DNA of 64,000 nucleotides from AP-15 sp963755435 (GTDB lineage: Bacteria; Pseudomonadota; Alphaproteobacteria; ATCC43930; CGMCC-115725), in the NCBI GenBank assembly GCA_963755435.1, contig CAVWJX010000019.1:56069-120068 (forward strand), read 5' to 3'. Below the pieces are notes generated by a model. The model worked only from the letters and a program-made list of their open reading frames with translations, was not told the DNA's origin and ran no database searches. A program made the position numbers and the translations under genes. Below, piece by piece: positions 1-8,483 of this stretch (the first letter of the stretch is position 1; each line of letters starts with the position of its first letter).

Positions 1-110
1 AAAGCCCCGGCCTTGGCCATCAGCAGGGTGGCATACGGCCCCTGAAAGATCTGCCCGAAATCGATCACCGTCACCCCCGCCAGCGGCAGGTTCGCCCGCG
101 CCTGGTCCAT
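1..110 (-). CDS. Class III (CaiB/BaiF) CoA-transferase, N-terminal fragment
   Basis: Only the first 36 codons lie in the window; the gene runs off the left edge. They read MDQARANLPLAGVTVIDFGQ and then a GPYATLLMAKAG segment, the typical N-terminus of family III CoA-transferases, which move CoA between carboxylic acids. The catalytic Asp lies far downstream and is not visible, so the substrate cannot be inferred. A purine-rich GGAAAAG precedes the ATG. The gene is divergent from the amidohydrolase on its right. A second family III enzyme is encoded at 43540-44736. Confidence 0.75.
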   Translation of the reverse strand, partial: MDQARANLPLAGVTVIDFGQIFQGPYATLLMAKAGA

Positions 111-202
111 CGCTTTTCCGCGCCTCGCCACAATCGAGAATTCCGTCGCGCCCGCACTCTCTGCGAGGCATGCTAACCGCCGGTCTGCTCGGAGGGTAGA
201 AA

Positions 203-1348
203 ATGAAATACGACGTGATCTCGGCCGATTGCCATGTCGACCTGATCTGGCTGCCGCCCGACCTGTTCACCGCGAACGCGCCAGCGGCGCTAAAGGACCG
301 CATGCCCTATGTGAGCGAGGGCGAGCGCGGCCCGGAATGGGTCACCAAAGGGGGCGCCTCGTTCGGGCTGATGAACGGCATGGGCTCGGCCGGCCGCCTC
401 TACGAGCCGGGCAAGATCCATCGCTCCGACCGGATGGCCGCGCAAGGGCTCTATGACGACGGCAAGAAGGGCATCCGCCGGCTGACCGACCCCGAATTGC
501 GGCTCCGCGACCAGGACCGCGACGGCATCCAGGCCGAGGTGTTGTACGGCATTCTCGGCGCCACCAGCCGGATCAACGACGACGAGGCCGCCGGGCTAAT
601 GCTGCGCATCTACAACGAGTGGCTCGCCCAATTCTGCAACACCCATCCGGAGCGCTTCGCCGGGCTCGCCTGCATCCCCAACCACGACATCGACGCCGCG
701 GTCGACGAGATCGAGCGGGTGGCGCGGAAGGGCGGCGTGCGCGGCCTCGAAATCTCGCGCCGGGCTGGCATGACACCCCTATGGGACCCGTGGTGGGAGC
801 CGATGTGGAGTGCGGTCGCGGCCTCCGGGCTGCCGGTGCATTTCCATACGATCGGCAGCGGGGTGCGCCGCGATCTGACCCAGTTCCCGCCAAAGGTGGC
901 GCTCGCCGCCCGCGCGTCGGGCATCACCAGCTTCCAGATGTACATGTCGGACGTCTTGATGTCGGTGATCTTTTCGGGCGTGCTCGAGCACCATCCCGGC
1001 ATCAAGCTCGTCATCGGCGAGGCCGGCACCGGCTGGATCCCCTACATCCTGCAGCGCATGGACGCCGAGTGGGAGGACCAGTTCAAGGAGCTCGACCTGA
1101 AGATGCCGCCCAGCGAATACTGGCGCCGCCAATGCTACGCCACTTACCAGAGCGACCCGATCGGGATTAAATTATTGGACGAGCTCGGCGAAGACAACAT
1201 CATGTGGGGCTCAGACTTCCCGCACCCGGACGGTATCTGGCCCGATTCGCAGGAATACATCGAGCGCGAGCTCGGCCAGCTGCCCGAGCCAACCCGCCGC
1301 AAAATCATCTGCGACAACGCCGCCCGCCTCTACCGCTTCGTCAACTGA
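203..1348 (+). CDS. Amidohydrolase (amidohydrolase_2 family) metal-dependent hydrolase
   Basis: Predicted cytosolic TIM-barrel hydrolase of 381 residues, of the family that includes ACMS decarboxylase and related decarboxylases and hydrolases. Metal-site landmarks are in the usual order: an N-terminal SADCHVD (His11), a mid-protein VHFHT (His213 and His215), a GEAGTGWIPY segment, and a C-terminal WGSDFPHPDG with the catalytic-type Asp338. The start is set by GGAGGG shortly before the ATG. It lies in a run of catabolic-type genes, so a role in degrading an aromatic or carboxylic compound is plausible, but the substrate is unknown. A related protein with the same fold is encoded at 45552-47024. 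Confidence 0.87.
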   Translation: MKYDVISADCHVDLIWLPPDLFTANAPAALKDRMPYVSEGERGPEWVTKGGASFGLMNGMGSAGRLYEPGKIHRSDRMAAQGLYDDGKKGIRRLTDPELRLRDQDRDGIQAEVLYGILGATSRINDDEAAGLMLRIYNEWLAQFCNTHPERFAGLACIPNHDIDAAVDEIERVARKGGVRGLEISRRAGMTPLWDPWWEPMWSAVAASGLPVHFHTIGSGVRRDLTQFPPKVALAARASGITSFQMYMSDVLMSVIFSGVLEHHPGIKLVIGEAGTGWIPYILQRMDAEWEDQFKELDLKMPPSEYWRRQCYATYQSDPIGIKLLDELGEDNIMWGSDFPHPDGIWPDSQEYIERELGQLPEPTRRKIICDNAARLYRFVN

Positions 1349-1375
1349 TCGGCAACCCAGACCGCTAAGTCACTT

Positions 1376-1431
1376 AAATCGTCCTGGCTAAATCGCCATC
1401 GCCAAATCTTCCTGGCTAAATCGCCACGGCC
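1376..1431. repeat. 28-bp tandem direct repeat, two copies
   Basis: Positions 1376-1403 and 1404-1431 match at 25 of 28 bases (core CCTGGCTAAATCGCCA). Partial copies (AAATCG...) follow to about 1447, leading into the hairpin at 1449-1469. It sits just after the amidohydrolase stop. Confidence 0.7.
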
Positions 1432-1448
1432 AAATCGCTAAATCGTCA

Positions 1449-1469
1449 TGGCCGGGCTTGTCCCGGCCA
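1449..1469. repeat. Palindromic intergenic element (REP-like hairpin)
   Basis: TGGCCGGG-CTTGT-CCCGGCCA forms a perfect 8-bp stem. The wording (GTCATGGCCGGGCTTGTCCC) resembles dispersed intergenic palindromes familiar from alphaproteobacterial genomes. It lies between convergent genes and has no T-tract, so it is more likely a repeat element than an intrinsic terminator. Confidence 0.5.
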
Positions 1470-1573
1470 TCCACGAACTGCGGCGGCACCAGCCAGGCAT
1501 GACGAACATGGCGAGACGGCACCATCCGAAGGCGCGTGAACTCGGCCGCGCGTCCCTCGGGGCTGCCCGGCGA

Positions 1574-2383
1574 TCAGGCGTCGCCGCGCCAGGCGATGGC
1601 GTTGCGCAGCAAGATGACGAACCCGGCGGTTTCCCACGGGCGGCGGAAGGTGGCTGGCGTCGTATCCGCGGGGTCGGCCGGCCGGGCGGCGCGGATCGCC
1701 GGGTTGTGGCAATGGCCGAGGGCAAAATACGTCACCGCGCCATCGCCGACCCTGCGCGTATAGCCAAGGACGCGGCTCCGCCCGTCGGCTTGTAGCGAGG
1801 TGTCGGTCGGGTAGAGGGTCCCGATCGCCGGCGCGGTGGCGCCGGGGCCGTAATCCGCGGTCAGCAGGATTTCGGTCGAGCCCGGGTCTTGCAGCTCGAT
1901 GAAATAGGGCTCGTCCTCGACCTCGAACGACCCGTCGAGCCCACGGATCAGCGGGTGATCGCCGGCGCTGATCTCGACCCTGATCGCGCGGATCGGCGGA
2001 TGGGTCAGAAAGCGGCAGCCGAGGATCGCGTGATGCTCGGTCTTGACGGTGCGGCGTTGGCGGCTGCCGGCAACCCGCTCGGCGCGGCCGCCGCTGGTGC
2101 CGTGCAAGCCCAGCCAATGGCCGCCGGCGGCGAGCCAGCCCTCGAGCGCGCGGCATTGCCCGGCATCGGGATAGGGGCCGGCGACGTAGCTGATCAACAA
2201 CCGGCTCGACGGCAGCCATTTCTCGAGGTCGGCGAAATCGTTGGCGACCGTGGCCGGCATCTCGCGCTCGGCCAGGAGGCCGAGGAGCCGCAGGCGGGCG
2301 TAGTCGTGGTCGTGGCCGGCGAGCGAGCCCGGCGGAAAGCCGCCGGTAATCAGATGCGCGCGGTCGGGGTTCGTCTCGGTCAT
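1574..2383 (-). CDS. ThuA-like domain protein
   Basis: Encodes 269 residues of the ThuA-like (class I glutamine amidotransferase-like fold) family, found beside sugar and other catabolic genes but without a settled reaction. Family landmarks are a GGHWLGLHGTSGG loop, a middle FLTHPPIRAIRVEI and HPLIRGLDGSFEVEDEPYF stretch, and a C-terminal GDGAVTYFALGHCHNP. The frame is open to 2512, but the start at 2383 is chosen because GGGAGA precedes this ATG and the family similarity begins there. It is divergent from the DUF1330 gene, so 2384-2540 must hold both promoters. Confidence 0.8.
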   Translation of the reverse strand: MTETNPDRAHLITGGFPPGSLAGHDHDYARLRLLGLLAEREMPATVANDFADLEKWLPSSRLLISYVAGPYPDAGQCRALEGWLAAGGHWLGLHGTSGGRAERVAGSRQRRTVKTEHHAILGCRFLTHPPIRAIRVEISAGDHPLIRGLDGSFEVEDEPYFIELQDPGSTEILLTADYGPGATAPAIGTLYPTDTSLQADGRSRVLGYTRRVGDGAVTYFALGHCHNPAIRAARPADPADTTPATFRRPWETAGFVILLRNAIAWRGDA

Positions 2384-2540
2384 CGGATCTCCCTCGCCTG
2401 GCTTCGGCCGCCGGCAAAATCTGCACCAGTCTCCCATGTCCGCATGATCTGCGCCTACCCGGAAACGACGGTGCGTTGGCGCGGCGCGCGATGCAGGATA
2501 GGCTGGCGTCACGCATCTGATCGAAATGGAGCATTACCGG

Positions 2541-2834
2541 ATGGCAAAGGCGTATTGGGTGGCGACCTATCGCTCGATTTCGAACCCCGCGGCACTGGCC
2601 GGCTACGCCAAGCTCGCCGGGCCGGCGATCGAGGCCGCCGGCGGCCGCTTTCTGGCGCGCGGCACCGCCGCCAAGGCTTACGAGGCCGGCGTCGTCGAGC
2701 GCGTCGTGATCATCGAATTCGACAATGTCGAGAAGGCCGCCGCCGCCCATGACAGCAAAGCCTATCAGGCCGCGCTCGAAATCCTCGGCAACGGGGTCGA
2801 TCGCGATCTGCGGATCGTCGAGGGCGTGGAATAG
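2541..2834 (+). CDS. DUF1330 family protein
   Basis: A 97-residue ferredoxin-like alpha/beta-barrel protein of unknown function. It matches DUF1330 in length and pattern (MAKAYWVATYRSISNP, then GRFLARG, VVIIEFDNVEKA and HDSKAYQAALE). The start at 2541 is preferred over the in-frame ATG at 2526 because family members begin with this motif and GGAG precedes it. DUF1330 proteins often accompany small-molecule catabolism genes. It is followed after 32 bp by a luciferase-like monooxygenase on the same strand. Confidence 0.82.
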   Translation: MAKAYWVATYRSISNPAALAGYAKLAGPAIEAAGGRFLARGTAAKAYEAGVVERVVIIEFDNVEKAAAAHDSKAYQAALEILGNGVDRDLRIVEGVE

Positions 2835-2866
2835 ACCCGCATCATTGCGCCACAGGAGAACCCATT

Positions 2867-4117
2867 ATGCCGCGTCTGAATTTCGGCGCCTTCCTCGCCC
2901 CGCATCACCCGGTCGGCGAGCATCCGATGTTGCAGTTCCGCCGCGATCTCGACCTGGTCGAACAGCTCGACCGGCTCGGCTACGACGAGTTCTGGTGCGG
3001 CGAGCACCATTCGAGCGGCTGGGAGATGATCGGCTCGCCCGAGATGTTCCTCGCTGCCGCCGGCGAGCGCTCAAAGCGCATCAGGCTCGGCACCGGGGTC
3101 GTCTCGCTGCCGTATCACCACCCGTTCAATGTCGCCCAGCGCATGGTCCAGCTCGACTGGATGACCGGCGGCCGGGCGATCTTCGGCTCCGGCCCGGGCG
3201 CGCTCGCCTCCGACGCGCACACCTTGGGGATCGACCCGATGGTCCAGCGCGACCGCCAGGACGAGGCGATCGGCGTAATTCGGCGCCTCTTCAACGGCGA
3301 GCGGGTCACCGCCAAAAGCGACTGGTTCACGATGCAGGACGCCTCGCTGCAGCTGCTGCCGCTGCAGCAGGAGATGCCGTTCGCGGTCGCCTCGCAGATC
3401 AGCCCGTCGGGCATGACCTTGGCCGGCAAGCACGGGATCGGCGTGATTTCGATCGGCTCGATGTCGAATGAGGGCTTGAACGCGCTGTCGACGCAATGGG
3501 GCTTCGCCGAGGCCGCCGCCCGCAAACACGGCAAGACCGTCGACCGCAAGGACTGGCGGGTGCTGCTCTCCTGGCATCTCGCTGAGACCCGCGACCAGGC
3601 CATTGCCGAAGCCCGCCTGGGCCTGATGCGCCATCACAACCAGTACGTCGTTGGCACCTTGCAGCGGCCGGGCGCCAAGCCCTTCGGCGACCCCGACGAG
3701 GCGATCGAGAAGACCGCGTATGCGGACGGGTCCGCGGCGACGATCGGGACTCCGGACGACCTCGTCGCTCGGATCAAATCGGTACTTGAGGTGAGCGGCG
3801 GCTTTGGCACCCTCGTCGGCTTCGTCCATGATTGGGCCAACCCGGAAAACACGATGCGCAGCTGGGACCTGGTCGCGCGCTATGTGGTGCCCGAGATCAA
3901 CGGCTACCTCGCCGGGCTGCGCCGCTCGCAAAACTTCGTCGCCACCAACCGCGGCGTCTTCGACCGGGCCAAGGAGGCGATCATGGCCAAGATCACCGAA
4001 AACGAGGCGGCGGTCGCGGCCCTCTCGGTGACGCGAGGCTCGCGGCTCGGCGACGTGGCCTCGGCCAGCAATGCGCCCGACCTGGAAGAGGCCCGCGCCC
4101 GAGCCGGCACGAGGTGA
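2867..4117 (+). CDS. Luciferase-like (LLM class) flavin-dependent monooxygenase
   Basis: A 416-residue F420/FMN-dependent bacterial-luciferase-family oxidoreductase with a TIM barrel. Evidence is the N-terminal RLNFGAFLAPHHPVGEHP, the FWCGEHHSSGWEMIGSPE loop, IRLGTGVVSLPYHHPFNVAQ, and FGSGPGALASDA followed by a C-terminal VHDWANPE. This layout resembles the limonene 1,2-monooxygenase / alkanal monooxygenase subgroup. The start is clear: AGGAGAA precedes the ATG. The downstream dehydrogenase starts 5 bp after the stop, so the two are probably co-transcribed. The substrate is unknown. Confidence 0.87.
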   Translation: MPRLNFGAFLAPHHPVGEHPMLQFRRDLDLVEQLDRLGYDEFWCGEHHSSGWEMIGSPEMFLAAAGERSKRIRLGTGVVSLPYHHPFNVAQRMVQLDWMTGGRAIFGSGPGALASDAHTLGIDPMVQRDRQDEAIGVIRRLFNGERVTAKSDWFTMQDASLQLLPLQQEMPFAVASQISPSGMTLAGKHGIGVISIGSMSNEGLNALSTQWGFAEAAARKHGKTVDRKDWRVLLSWHLAETRDQAIAEARLGLMRHHNQYVVGTLQRPGAKPFGDPDEAIEKTAYADGSAATIGTPDDLVARIKSVLEVSGGFGTLVGFVHDWANPENTMRSWDLVARYVVPEINGYLAGLRRSQNFVATNRGVFDRAKEAIMAKITENEAAVAALSVTRGSRLGDVASASNAPDLEEARARAGTR

Positions 4118-4122
4118 GGCAG

Positions 4123-5058
4123 ATGGCGCTGTTGCTCGTCAATCTCGACCGGATGATCGGGGACGCCACGACCTGGCGCTCGACCTTCGAGGACCAGCTT
4201 CCCGAGCTCGAAATCCGCATCTGGCCCGACGCGGGTGCGGCCGCCGATATCGAATATCTGGCCTTCATGCGACCAGATTTCGACGTACTGCCGGCATTGC
4301 CAAACCTGAAGGCGATGTTCAGCCGCTCGGCCGGGGTCGAAGCCTTCATCGATCACCCACGACTGCCGCAAGTGCCGCTCGGCAAGATCGAGCCCGCCGG
4401 CGGCGATCCGATGATGACCGAGTACGTGGTCATGCACGTGCTGCGCCTGCATCGCGACATGCCGGGCTATCAGGCGGCCCAGGCCAATCGCGAATGGCGC
4501 CGGACCCGGATCGTGCGGCCCGAGGAGCGGCGGATCGGCTTTCTCGGCTATGGCATGATGGCGAAAGCCCCGGCGCTGGTGCTGCAGTCGCTCGGCTTCA
4601 AGGTTTCGGCCTGGGTCCGCTCGCCGCGCGAGCATGCCGAAATCCCGATCTTCCATGGCCCCGGCCAGCTCGAAGCATTTCTCGGCCAGACCGACATCGC
4701 CGTCTGCCTGTTACCGCTGACCCGGGAAACCGAGGGCATCTTCTGCGCCCGCAACTTTGCCATGATGCCGCGCGGGGGAATGGTGATCAATGTCGGCCGC
4801 GGCAGGCATGTGGTGAACGACGATCTGATCGCGGCACTCGATTCGGGGCAATTGTCCTACGCCGCACTCGACGCGCTGTGGCCCGAGCCGTTGCCGCCGG
4901 ACAGCCCGCTCTGGCTGCACCCCAAGGTCACGGTGATGCCGCACGTCGCCCGCCGCCCGACCGTCGCCCAGCTGGTTACCGAGATCGCCGCCAACATCCG
5001 CAGCCTCGAAGCCGGGGGCGGGCTGTTGCAGCAGATCGACCTCGCCACCGGCTACTGA
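4123..5058 (+). CDS. Glyoxylate/hydroxypyruvate reductase A-like D-2-hydroxyacid dehydrogenase
   Basis: A 311-residue NAD(P)-dependent 2-hydroxyacid dehydrogenase of the GhrA subgroup, expected to reduce glyoxylate, hydroxypyruvate or a similar 2-oxoacid. The cofactor fold shows IGFLGYGMMAKAPA. The catalytic Arg lies in INVGRGRHVV, the Glu in PEPLPPDSPLW and the His in VMPHVARRP. The N-terminal domain is short, as usual for GhrA. The ATG at 4123 follows a GAGG element; a GTG at 4114 is an alternative. It sits directly behind the luciferase-like monooxygenase and may process its product. Confidence 0.83.
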   Translation: MALLLVNLDRMIGDATTWRSTFEDQLPELEIRIWPDAGAAADIEYLAFMRPDFDVLPALPNLKAMFSRSAGVEAFIDHPRLPQVPLGKIEPAGGDPMMTEYVVMHVLRLHRDMPGYQAAQANREWRRTRIVRPEERRIGFLGYGMMAKAPALVLQSLGFKVSAWVRSPREHAEIPIFHGPGQLEAFLGQTDIAVCLLPLTRETEGIFCARNFAMMPRGGMVINVGRGRHVVNDDLIAALDSGQLSYAALDALWPEPLPPDSPLWLHPKVTVMPHVARRPTVAQLVTEIAANIRSLEAGGGLLQQIDLATGY

Positions 5059-5073
5059 ACAAAGCGCCCGCCG

Positions 5074-5127
5074 GCGTCAGCGGCGGGGAGCGTACCGGCG
5101 GCGTCAGCGGCGGGGAGCGTACCGGCG
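5074..5127. repeat. Exact 27-bp tandem duplication at a gene 3' end
   Basis: Positions 5074-5100 and 5101-5127 are identical (unit begins GCGTCAGCGGCGGGGAGCGT). The second copy encodes the last residues and stop codon of the minus-strand flavoprotein; the first copy repeats them after the stop. It looks like recent slippage or unequal exchange. Confidence 0.92.
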
Positions 5128-5670
5128 GACGGCGTTGAGCAGCGTCGCGGTCGGGGCGAGGCGCGGCCCCTCGCCTTCGTCGACCGGCGGGATGACGGTA
5201 ACGCCCCATTCGGGCAGCTTCTTGAGCGAGGCCTGCGCCTCGGGGTGGTTTAACAGCGGCGCGTTCAGCGACGGCCCGACGATCACCGGCGTGCCCCGCC
5301 CGATCGCCTCGGCGACCACCGACAGCGCGAGGTTGTCGGCGATGCCATGGGCGAGCTTGTTCAGCGAATTGAAGCCGCAGGGCGCAAACAGCACCACCCC
5401 CCGCGGCGGCCGCGGGCGGATCGCCAGATCGAAATACGATTGGACCACTTGTGCCCCAGCAACATCGGCGAGATCGCGCGGCGCCACCACGCGCGCGGCG
5501 TTCGGCGTCGGTAGCGCGATCACGGTGGCAAACCCGAGCCCCAACAGCGCGCGCAACAACTCGGGGCAGCGCGCCGCCGTCGTCGTGCCGCTCAGCACCA
5601 GGTAGGCAACGTCAAATCCCTCGGCGCTCACCGCATCAGGGCCCATATGGGTCTCTTTCGGCACGACCAT
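5104..5670 (-). CDS. Flavoprotein of the HFCD (PPC decarboxylase/UbiX-like) family
   Basis: A 188-residue Rossmann-like flavoprotein. The segment APCGFNSLNKLAHGIADNLA corresponds to the PASANT / KLAxGIADNL region of homo-oligomeric flavin-containing Cys decarboxylases, and GTPVIVGPSLN matches the later product-binding strand. The canonical PASANT is replaced by PCGFNS, so this is a divergent member, not the housekeeping coaBC enzyme. The ATG at 5670 has a strong GGAGGA. It is convergent with the dehydrogenase gene; the two coding ends are separated only by the 27-bp tandem repeat. Function unknown. Confidence 0.72.
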   Translation of the reverse strand: MVVPKETHMGPDAVSAEGFDVAYLVLSGTTTAARCPELLRALLGLGFATVIALPTPNAARVVAPRDLADVAGAQVVQSYFDLAIRPRPPRGVVLFAPCGFNSLNKLAHGIADNLALSVVAEAIGRGTPVIVGPSLNAPLLNHPEAQASLKKLPEWGVTVIPPVDEGEGPRLAPTATLLNAVRRYAPRR

Positions 5671-5785
5671 CGGATTCCTCCACCGGGTTTTGGTCAAAGC
5701 TTTCGGCAACCGCAACCCATCGCGGCCGCCGGCCCAGCCCGCGCTTCCAGAAATCTTGAATGCTGCACTGTAGTAAGATGATTGG

Positions 5786-6004
5786 ATGGACGCCCTTACG
5801 CTCTTCGGCCTCTTCGCAGTTTCAGCAATGCTGTTGTGCTACGCACTTGAAAAACGCAGCCATTGGTTTGTGCTGCTGTTCGCTGTTTCGTGTGCCCTCG
5901 GGTCTGCCTACGGCTTTCTCCAAGGGGCTTGGCCGTTTGGTCTGGTCGAGGCGGTCTGGTCAGTTGTTGCCCTGCGTCGCTGGCTCATGGCGCGAAAATC
6001 TTGA
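5786..6004 (+). CDS. Small integral membrane protein
   Basis: A 72-residue protein with two or three hydrophobic segments (about residues 3-20, 26-44 and 50-63) ending in a basic RRWLMARKS tail. The pattern FAVSAMLLCYALEKRSHWF and YGFLQGAWPFGLVEAVW matches a small uncharacterised protein seen in many proteobacteria. No function is known. The ribosome site is weak (TAAGATGATTGG). GC content is lower than in the flanking metabolic genes. Confidence 0.7.
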   Translation: MDALTLFGLFAVSAMLLCYALEKRSHWFVLLFAVSCALGSAYGFLQGAWPFGLVEAVWSVVALRRWLMARKS

Positions 6005-6114
6005 ATCGGGAAGACAATAACGCAATGGGCTAGGTTGGTGCTGTCGTCAACTCGCCTGCGCGGCTCTTTTGTCGGATAACCCGAGTTACACGTCGCTTCT
6101 ACGGGATCAATCCG

Positions 6115-6597
6115 TTGGATAGTCTCAACTGGAGTTGGGGTCTGTCGCTGATCGGCCTGACCATCGTAATCCACGCGGCGGGCGTGATGATGATCGGCCT
6201 CGCTGGGTTGGCTATCAGGGCGCGGCTGGAGGCTCGCGAGCTTGGTTTACGGCAGGTGATCCCGATCGTGATTGGCGTGATCGGCGCGGTCGGATTGCTG
6301 CTGGCGGTGCTACACGGGATAGAGGCCGCGATTTGGGCCGCGGCGTATGTGTGGCTTGGTGCCCTCCACTCGCCTAAGGATGCGATCCTCTATTCCGTCG
6401 ACTCGATGACCACGCGCGGCGCTTCGGGGCTGATGGTGCAACAACGTTGGCGAATGATGGGGGCGCTGGAGTCGGCCGGCGGCATGCTGCTGTTTGGGAT
6501 CAGCACCGCCTTCATTTTCGCGTTGATGCAGGCGTATTGGCCGATGCTCTCCGTGCTGTTCACCACCCGCCATCCGGTTCGAAAGTCTAAATTTTGA
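6115..6597 (+). CDS. Two-TM ion-channel-like membrane protein with degenerate pore motif
   Basis: A 160-residue membrane protein starting at a TTG preceded by ACGGGAT. Hydrophobic segments lie near residues 10-32, 46-68, 72-88 and 120-145. The segment ILYSVDSMTTRGASGLMV followed by WRMMGALESAGGMLLFGIST matches the pore loop and second helix of two-TM potassium-channel-like proteins, but the selectivity filter reads TTRGASG instead of TVGYG. It may therefore be a non-selective channel, a sensor or a non-conducting relative. GC is below that of its neighbours. Confidence 0.68.
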   Translation: MDSLNWSWGLSLIGLTIVIHAAGVMMIGLAGLAIRARLEARELGLRQVIPIVIGVIGAVGLLLAVLHGIEAAIWAAAYVWLGALHSPKDAILYSVDSMTTRGASGLMVQQRWRMMGALESAGGMLLFGISTAFIFALMQAYWPMLSVLFTTRHPVRKSKF

Positions 6598-6645
6598 CTC
6601 CTCTGGTGCCAAGGAATCAATGCCGAGGCGCGATCCCGGGCGGTC

Positions 6646-7872
6646 TCAGCCGCGGTATTGCAGGATGGTCAGCCCGGCATTGACGTCGGTCAGGTACATC
6701 AGCCAGTCGGGGGCCACGTAGACGTCGTTGGACTGGATCACTTGCGGCCGGTTCGGGCGCGGATCGACCATCCGCTGCGGCGGCGGCGGCACGAAATGCC
6801 CGGCCGCGCGCGGCTGGAACGGGTCGGAAATGTCGAACACGCGCACCCCGGCATTCTGATAAGTCGCGAACACCAGGGTCGAGCTTTGCAGCGAGCCCGG
6901 CCGGTTCTCGTGCAGATTGTGCGGCCCGAACTTCGCCCCCTTGGCGCAGTAATCCTCCTCGTCCGGGGTCGGCAGGGTGGCGATCGACACCGGGTTTTCG
7001 GGGTCGCGCACATCGAACACCCAGCAGCGCTGGATGCCATTGGCGCAATTGTCGAGATTGCCCTCGTCGGCGGCGATCAACAAATTGCGCTCGGGCAATG
7101 GCAGCGGCGTGTGGGTGCCACCGCCAAATGGCGGACTCCAGTTGCGGCGGCCGAGCAGTTTCGGCGCCGTCGGGTCCGACACGTCGTGCACGGTCAATCC
7201 GCCGTCGCGCCAGGCGCCATAGGCCAGATTGCCGGCGACGATCGCATGGTGCAGCGCATAGCGCCGGCCCTTCGGCCAGGTCGGGGTCTCGCCGCCCTTC
7301 GCGTGCATGCCGGGCAGCCACCAGCGCCCGACCACCTCCGGCCGGGTCGGCTCGGCCATGTCGATGATCGCCAGGATATGGTCGGTAAAGCCCTCCCAGT
7401 GCGCCGAGGCATAGGCATAGCGCCCGCCGACATACCACAGCCGATGCAGCCCCAGCCCCTCGACCGGCATAAAGGCGATCTCGCGCGGCTCGGCCGGCTT
7501 GGAGATGTCGTAGACCCGCAAGCCCGCGGCAAACGCCTTCTCGCGCCGCGTGAACGTATCGGTGATCGATCCCTTGAAATAGTCGTTGGGATCGGCATAG
7601 CCCTGCAGCACCCAGATGTTCGGCGAATTCACCGTCAGCAGCAGGTCGTCGTGGGTCTGCAGGTGAAAGGCCCGCGAATTGGACGGTGCGGCGATAAAGT
7701 TGACGGTACGCGGGTTTCGCGGGTCGCGCACGTCGACGATCGTGAACCCATCCGAAAACATATGGCCGACAAAGGCATGGCCTTTATGGACCATGACCTG
7801 CACGCCATCGCCGCGCCCGCCCTGGTCGCAGCTGCCGACGAAATCGATGTTGCGGGCCGAGACCGGGATCAT
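6646..7872 (-). CDS. LVIVD-repeat beta-propeller protein
   Basis: A 408-residue protein built from about seven LVIVD-type blades, each with the pattern xxxVFDVRDPxNPxxV (GFTIVDVRDPRNPRTV, LRVYDISKPAEPREI, LAIIDMAEPTRPEVV, LTVHDVSDPTAPKLL, CWVFDVRDPENPVSI, VRVFDISDPFQPRAA). LVIVD proteins are usually extracytoplasmic and of unknown function, yet no signal peptide is seen here. The start at 7872 has GAGGAGCGGCGGG before it. It lies 11 bp downstream of the cupin gene, so the two form an operon. Conserved His, Glu and Asp residues (HRLWYVGGRYAYASAHWEG, GPHNLHENR) could bind a ligand. Confidence 0.82.
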   Translation of the reverse strand: MIPVSARNIDFVGSCDQGGRGDGVQVMVHKGHAFVGHMFSDGFTIVDVRDPRNPRTVNFIAAPSNSRAFHLQTHDDLLLTVNSPNIWVLQGYADPNDYFKGSITDTFTRREKAFAAGLRVYDISKPAEPREIAFMPVEGLGLHRLWYVGGRYAYASAHWEGFTDHILAIIDMAEPTRPEVVGRWWLPGMHAKGGETPTWPKGRRYALHHAIVAGNLAYGAWRDGGLTVHDVSDPTAPKLLGRRNWSPPFGGGTHTPLPLPERNLLIAADEGNLDNCANGIQRCWVFDVRDPENPVSIATLPTPDEEDYCAKGAKFGPHNLHENRPGSLQSSTLVFATYQNAGVRVFDISDPFQPRAAGHFVPPPPQRMVDPRPNRPQVIQSNDVYVAPDWLMYLTDVNAGLTILQYRG

Positions 7873-7883
7873 CCCGCCGCTCC

Positions 7884-8288
7884 TCAGCCGGCCGGCGTGT
7901 TTTCGAAATATTCGAGGTCCGCGGGTCGCGGCTTCCACTCGGGATTGCTCGGCCATTCCTTGGTGCGGCCGGCCATGCCCTCGCCATAACGCACGCGGAA
8001 CAACAGGGTGCGCTGCGGGCCATTGATGTACTCGTGCAGTTCGCCGCGCGGATGGACGACAAAGGCGCCCGGCACGATTGCAATGGTCTCTGACGGCGTG
8101 CGCATCGTGCCGCCGCCCTCGACGCAGAAATAAATCTCGGTCGCGTCGGGGTGGCAGTGATAGGGGCTGGTCTGGCCCGCTTCCCAGCAGGCGACCGTGA
8201 CATCGCCCTCGCCGACCGTGCCGAGCACCTTCTCCAAATGCTTTTTCGGGTCGAACGCCGCCTCGGCCGCAAGATTGAAGCACAGCAT
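7884..8288 (-). CDS. Cupin-domain protein
   Basis: A 134-residue single-domain cupin. Motif 1 (YHCHPDATEIYFCVEGGG) supplies two His and a Glu; motif 2 (VHPRGELHEY) supplies the last His, so metal binding is probably intact. Such proteins act as small dioxygenases, isomerases or metabolite sensors; which applies cannot be told. GGAGGCGG precedes the ATG. It is the first gene of a two-gene operon with the LVIVD-repeat protein. The 195 bp upstream (8289-8483) separate it from the divergent phosphoesterase and show no other gene. Confidence 0.85.
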   Translation of the reverse strand: MLCFNLAAEAAFDPKKHLEKVLGTVGEGDVTVACWEAGQTSPYHCHPDATEIYFCVEGGGTMRTPSETIAIVPGAFVVHPRGELHEYINGPQRTLLFRVRYGEGMAGRTKEWPSNPEWKPRPADLEYFENTPAG

Positions 8289-8483
8289 GAAACCGCCTCC
8301 AAGTCAGGGACGGGCCGACCCTAGCCGAACCTCCGGCGGGCGACAACCTGCCGCGGTGGCGGCCCCCAGCCGGCCGGCCGGCGCAACGGCGCGACCGGTC
8401 ACGCAAGCTTCCGCGCGCCGCAACAAAAGCGTCGCACTCCGGCCGGTAAATTAACCCTGTCCTATCGCTCGAACGGAGCCACC

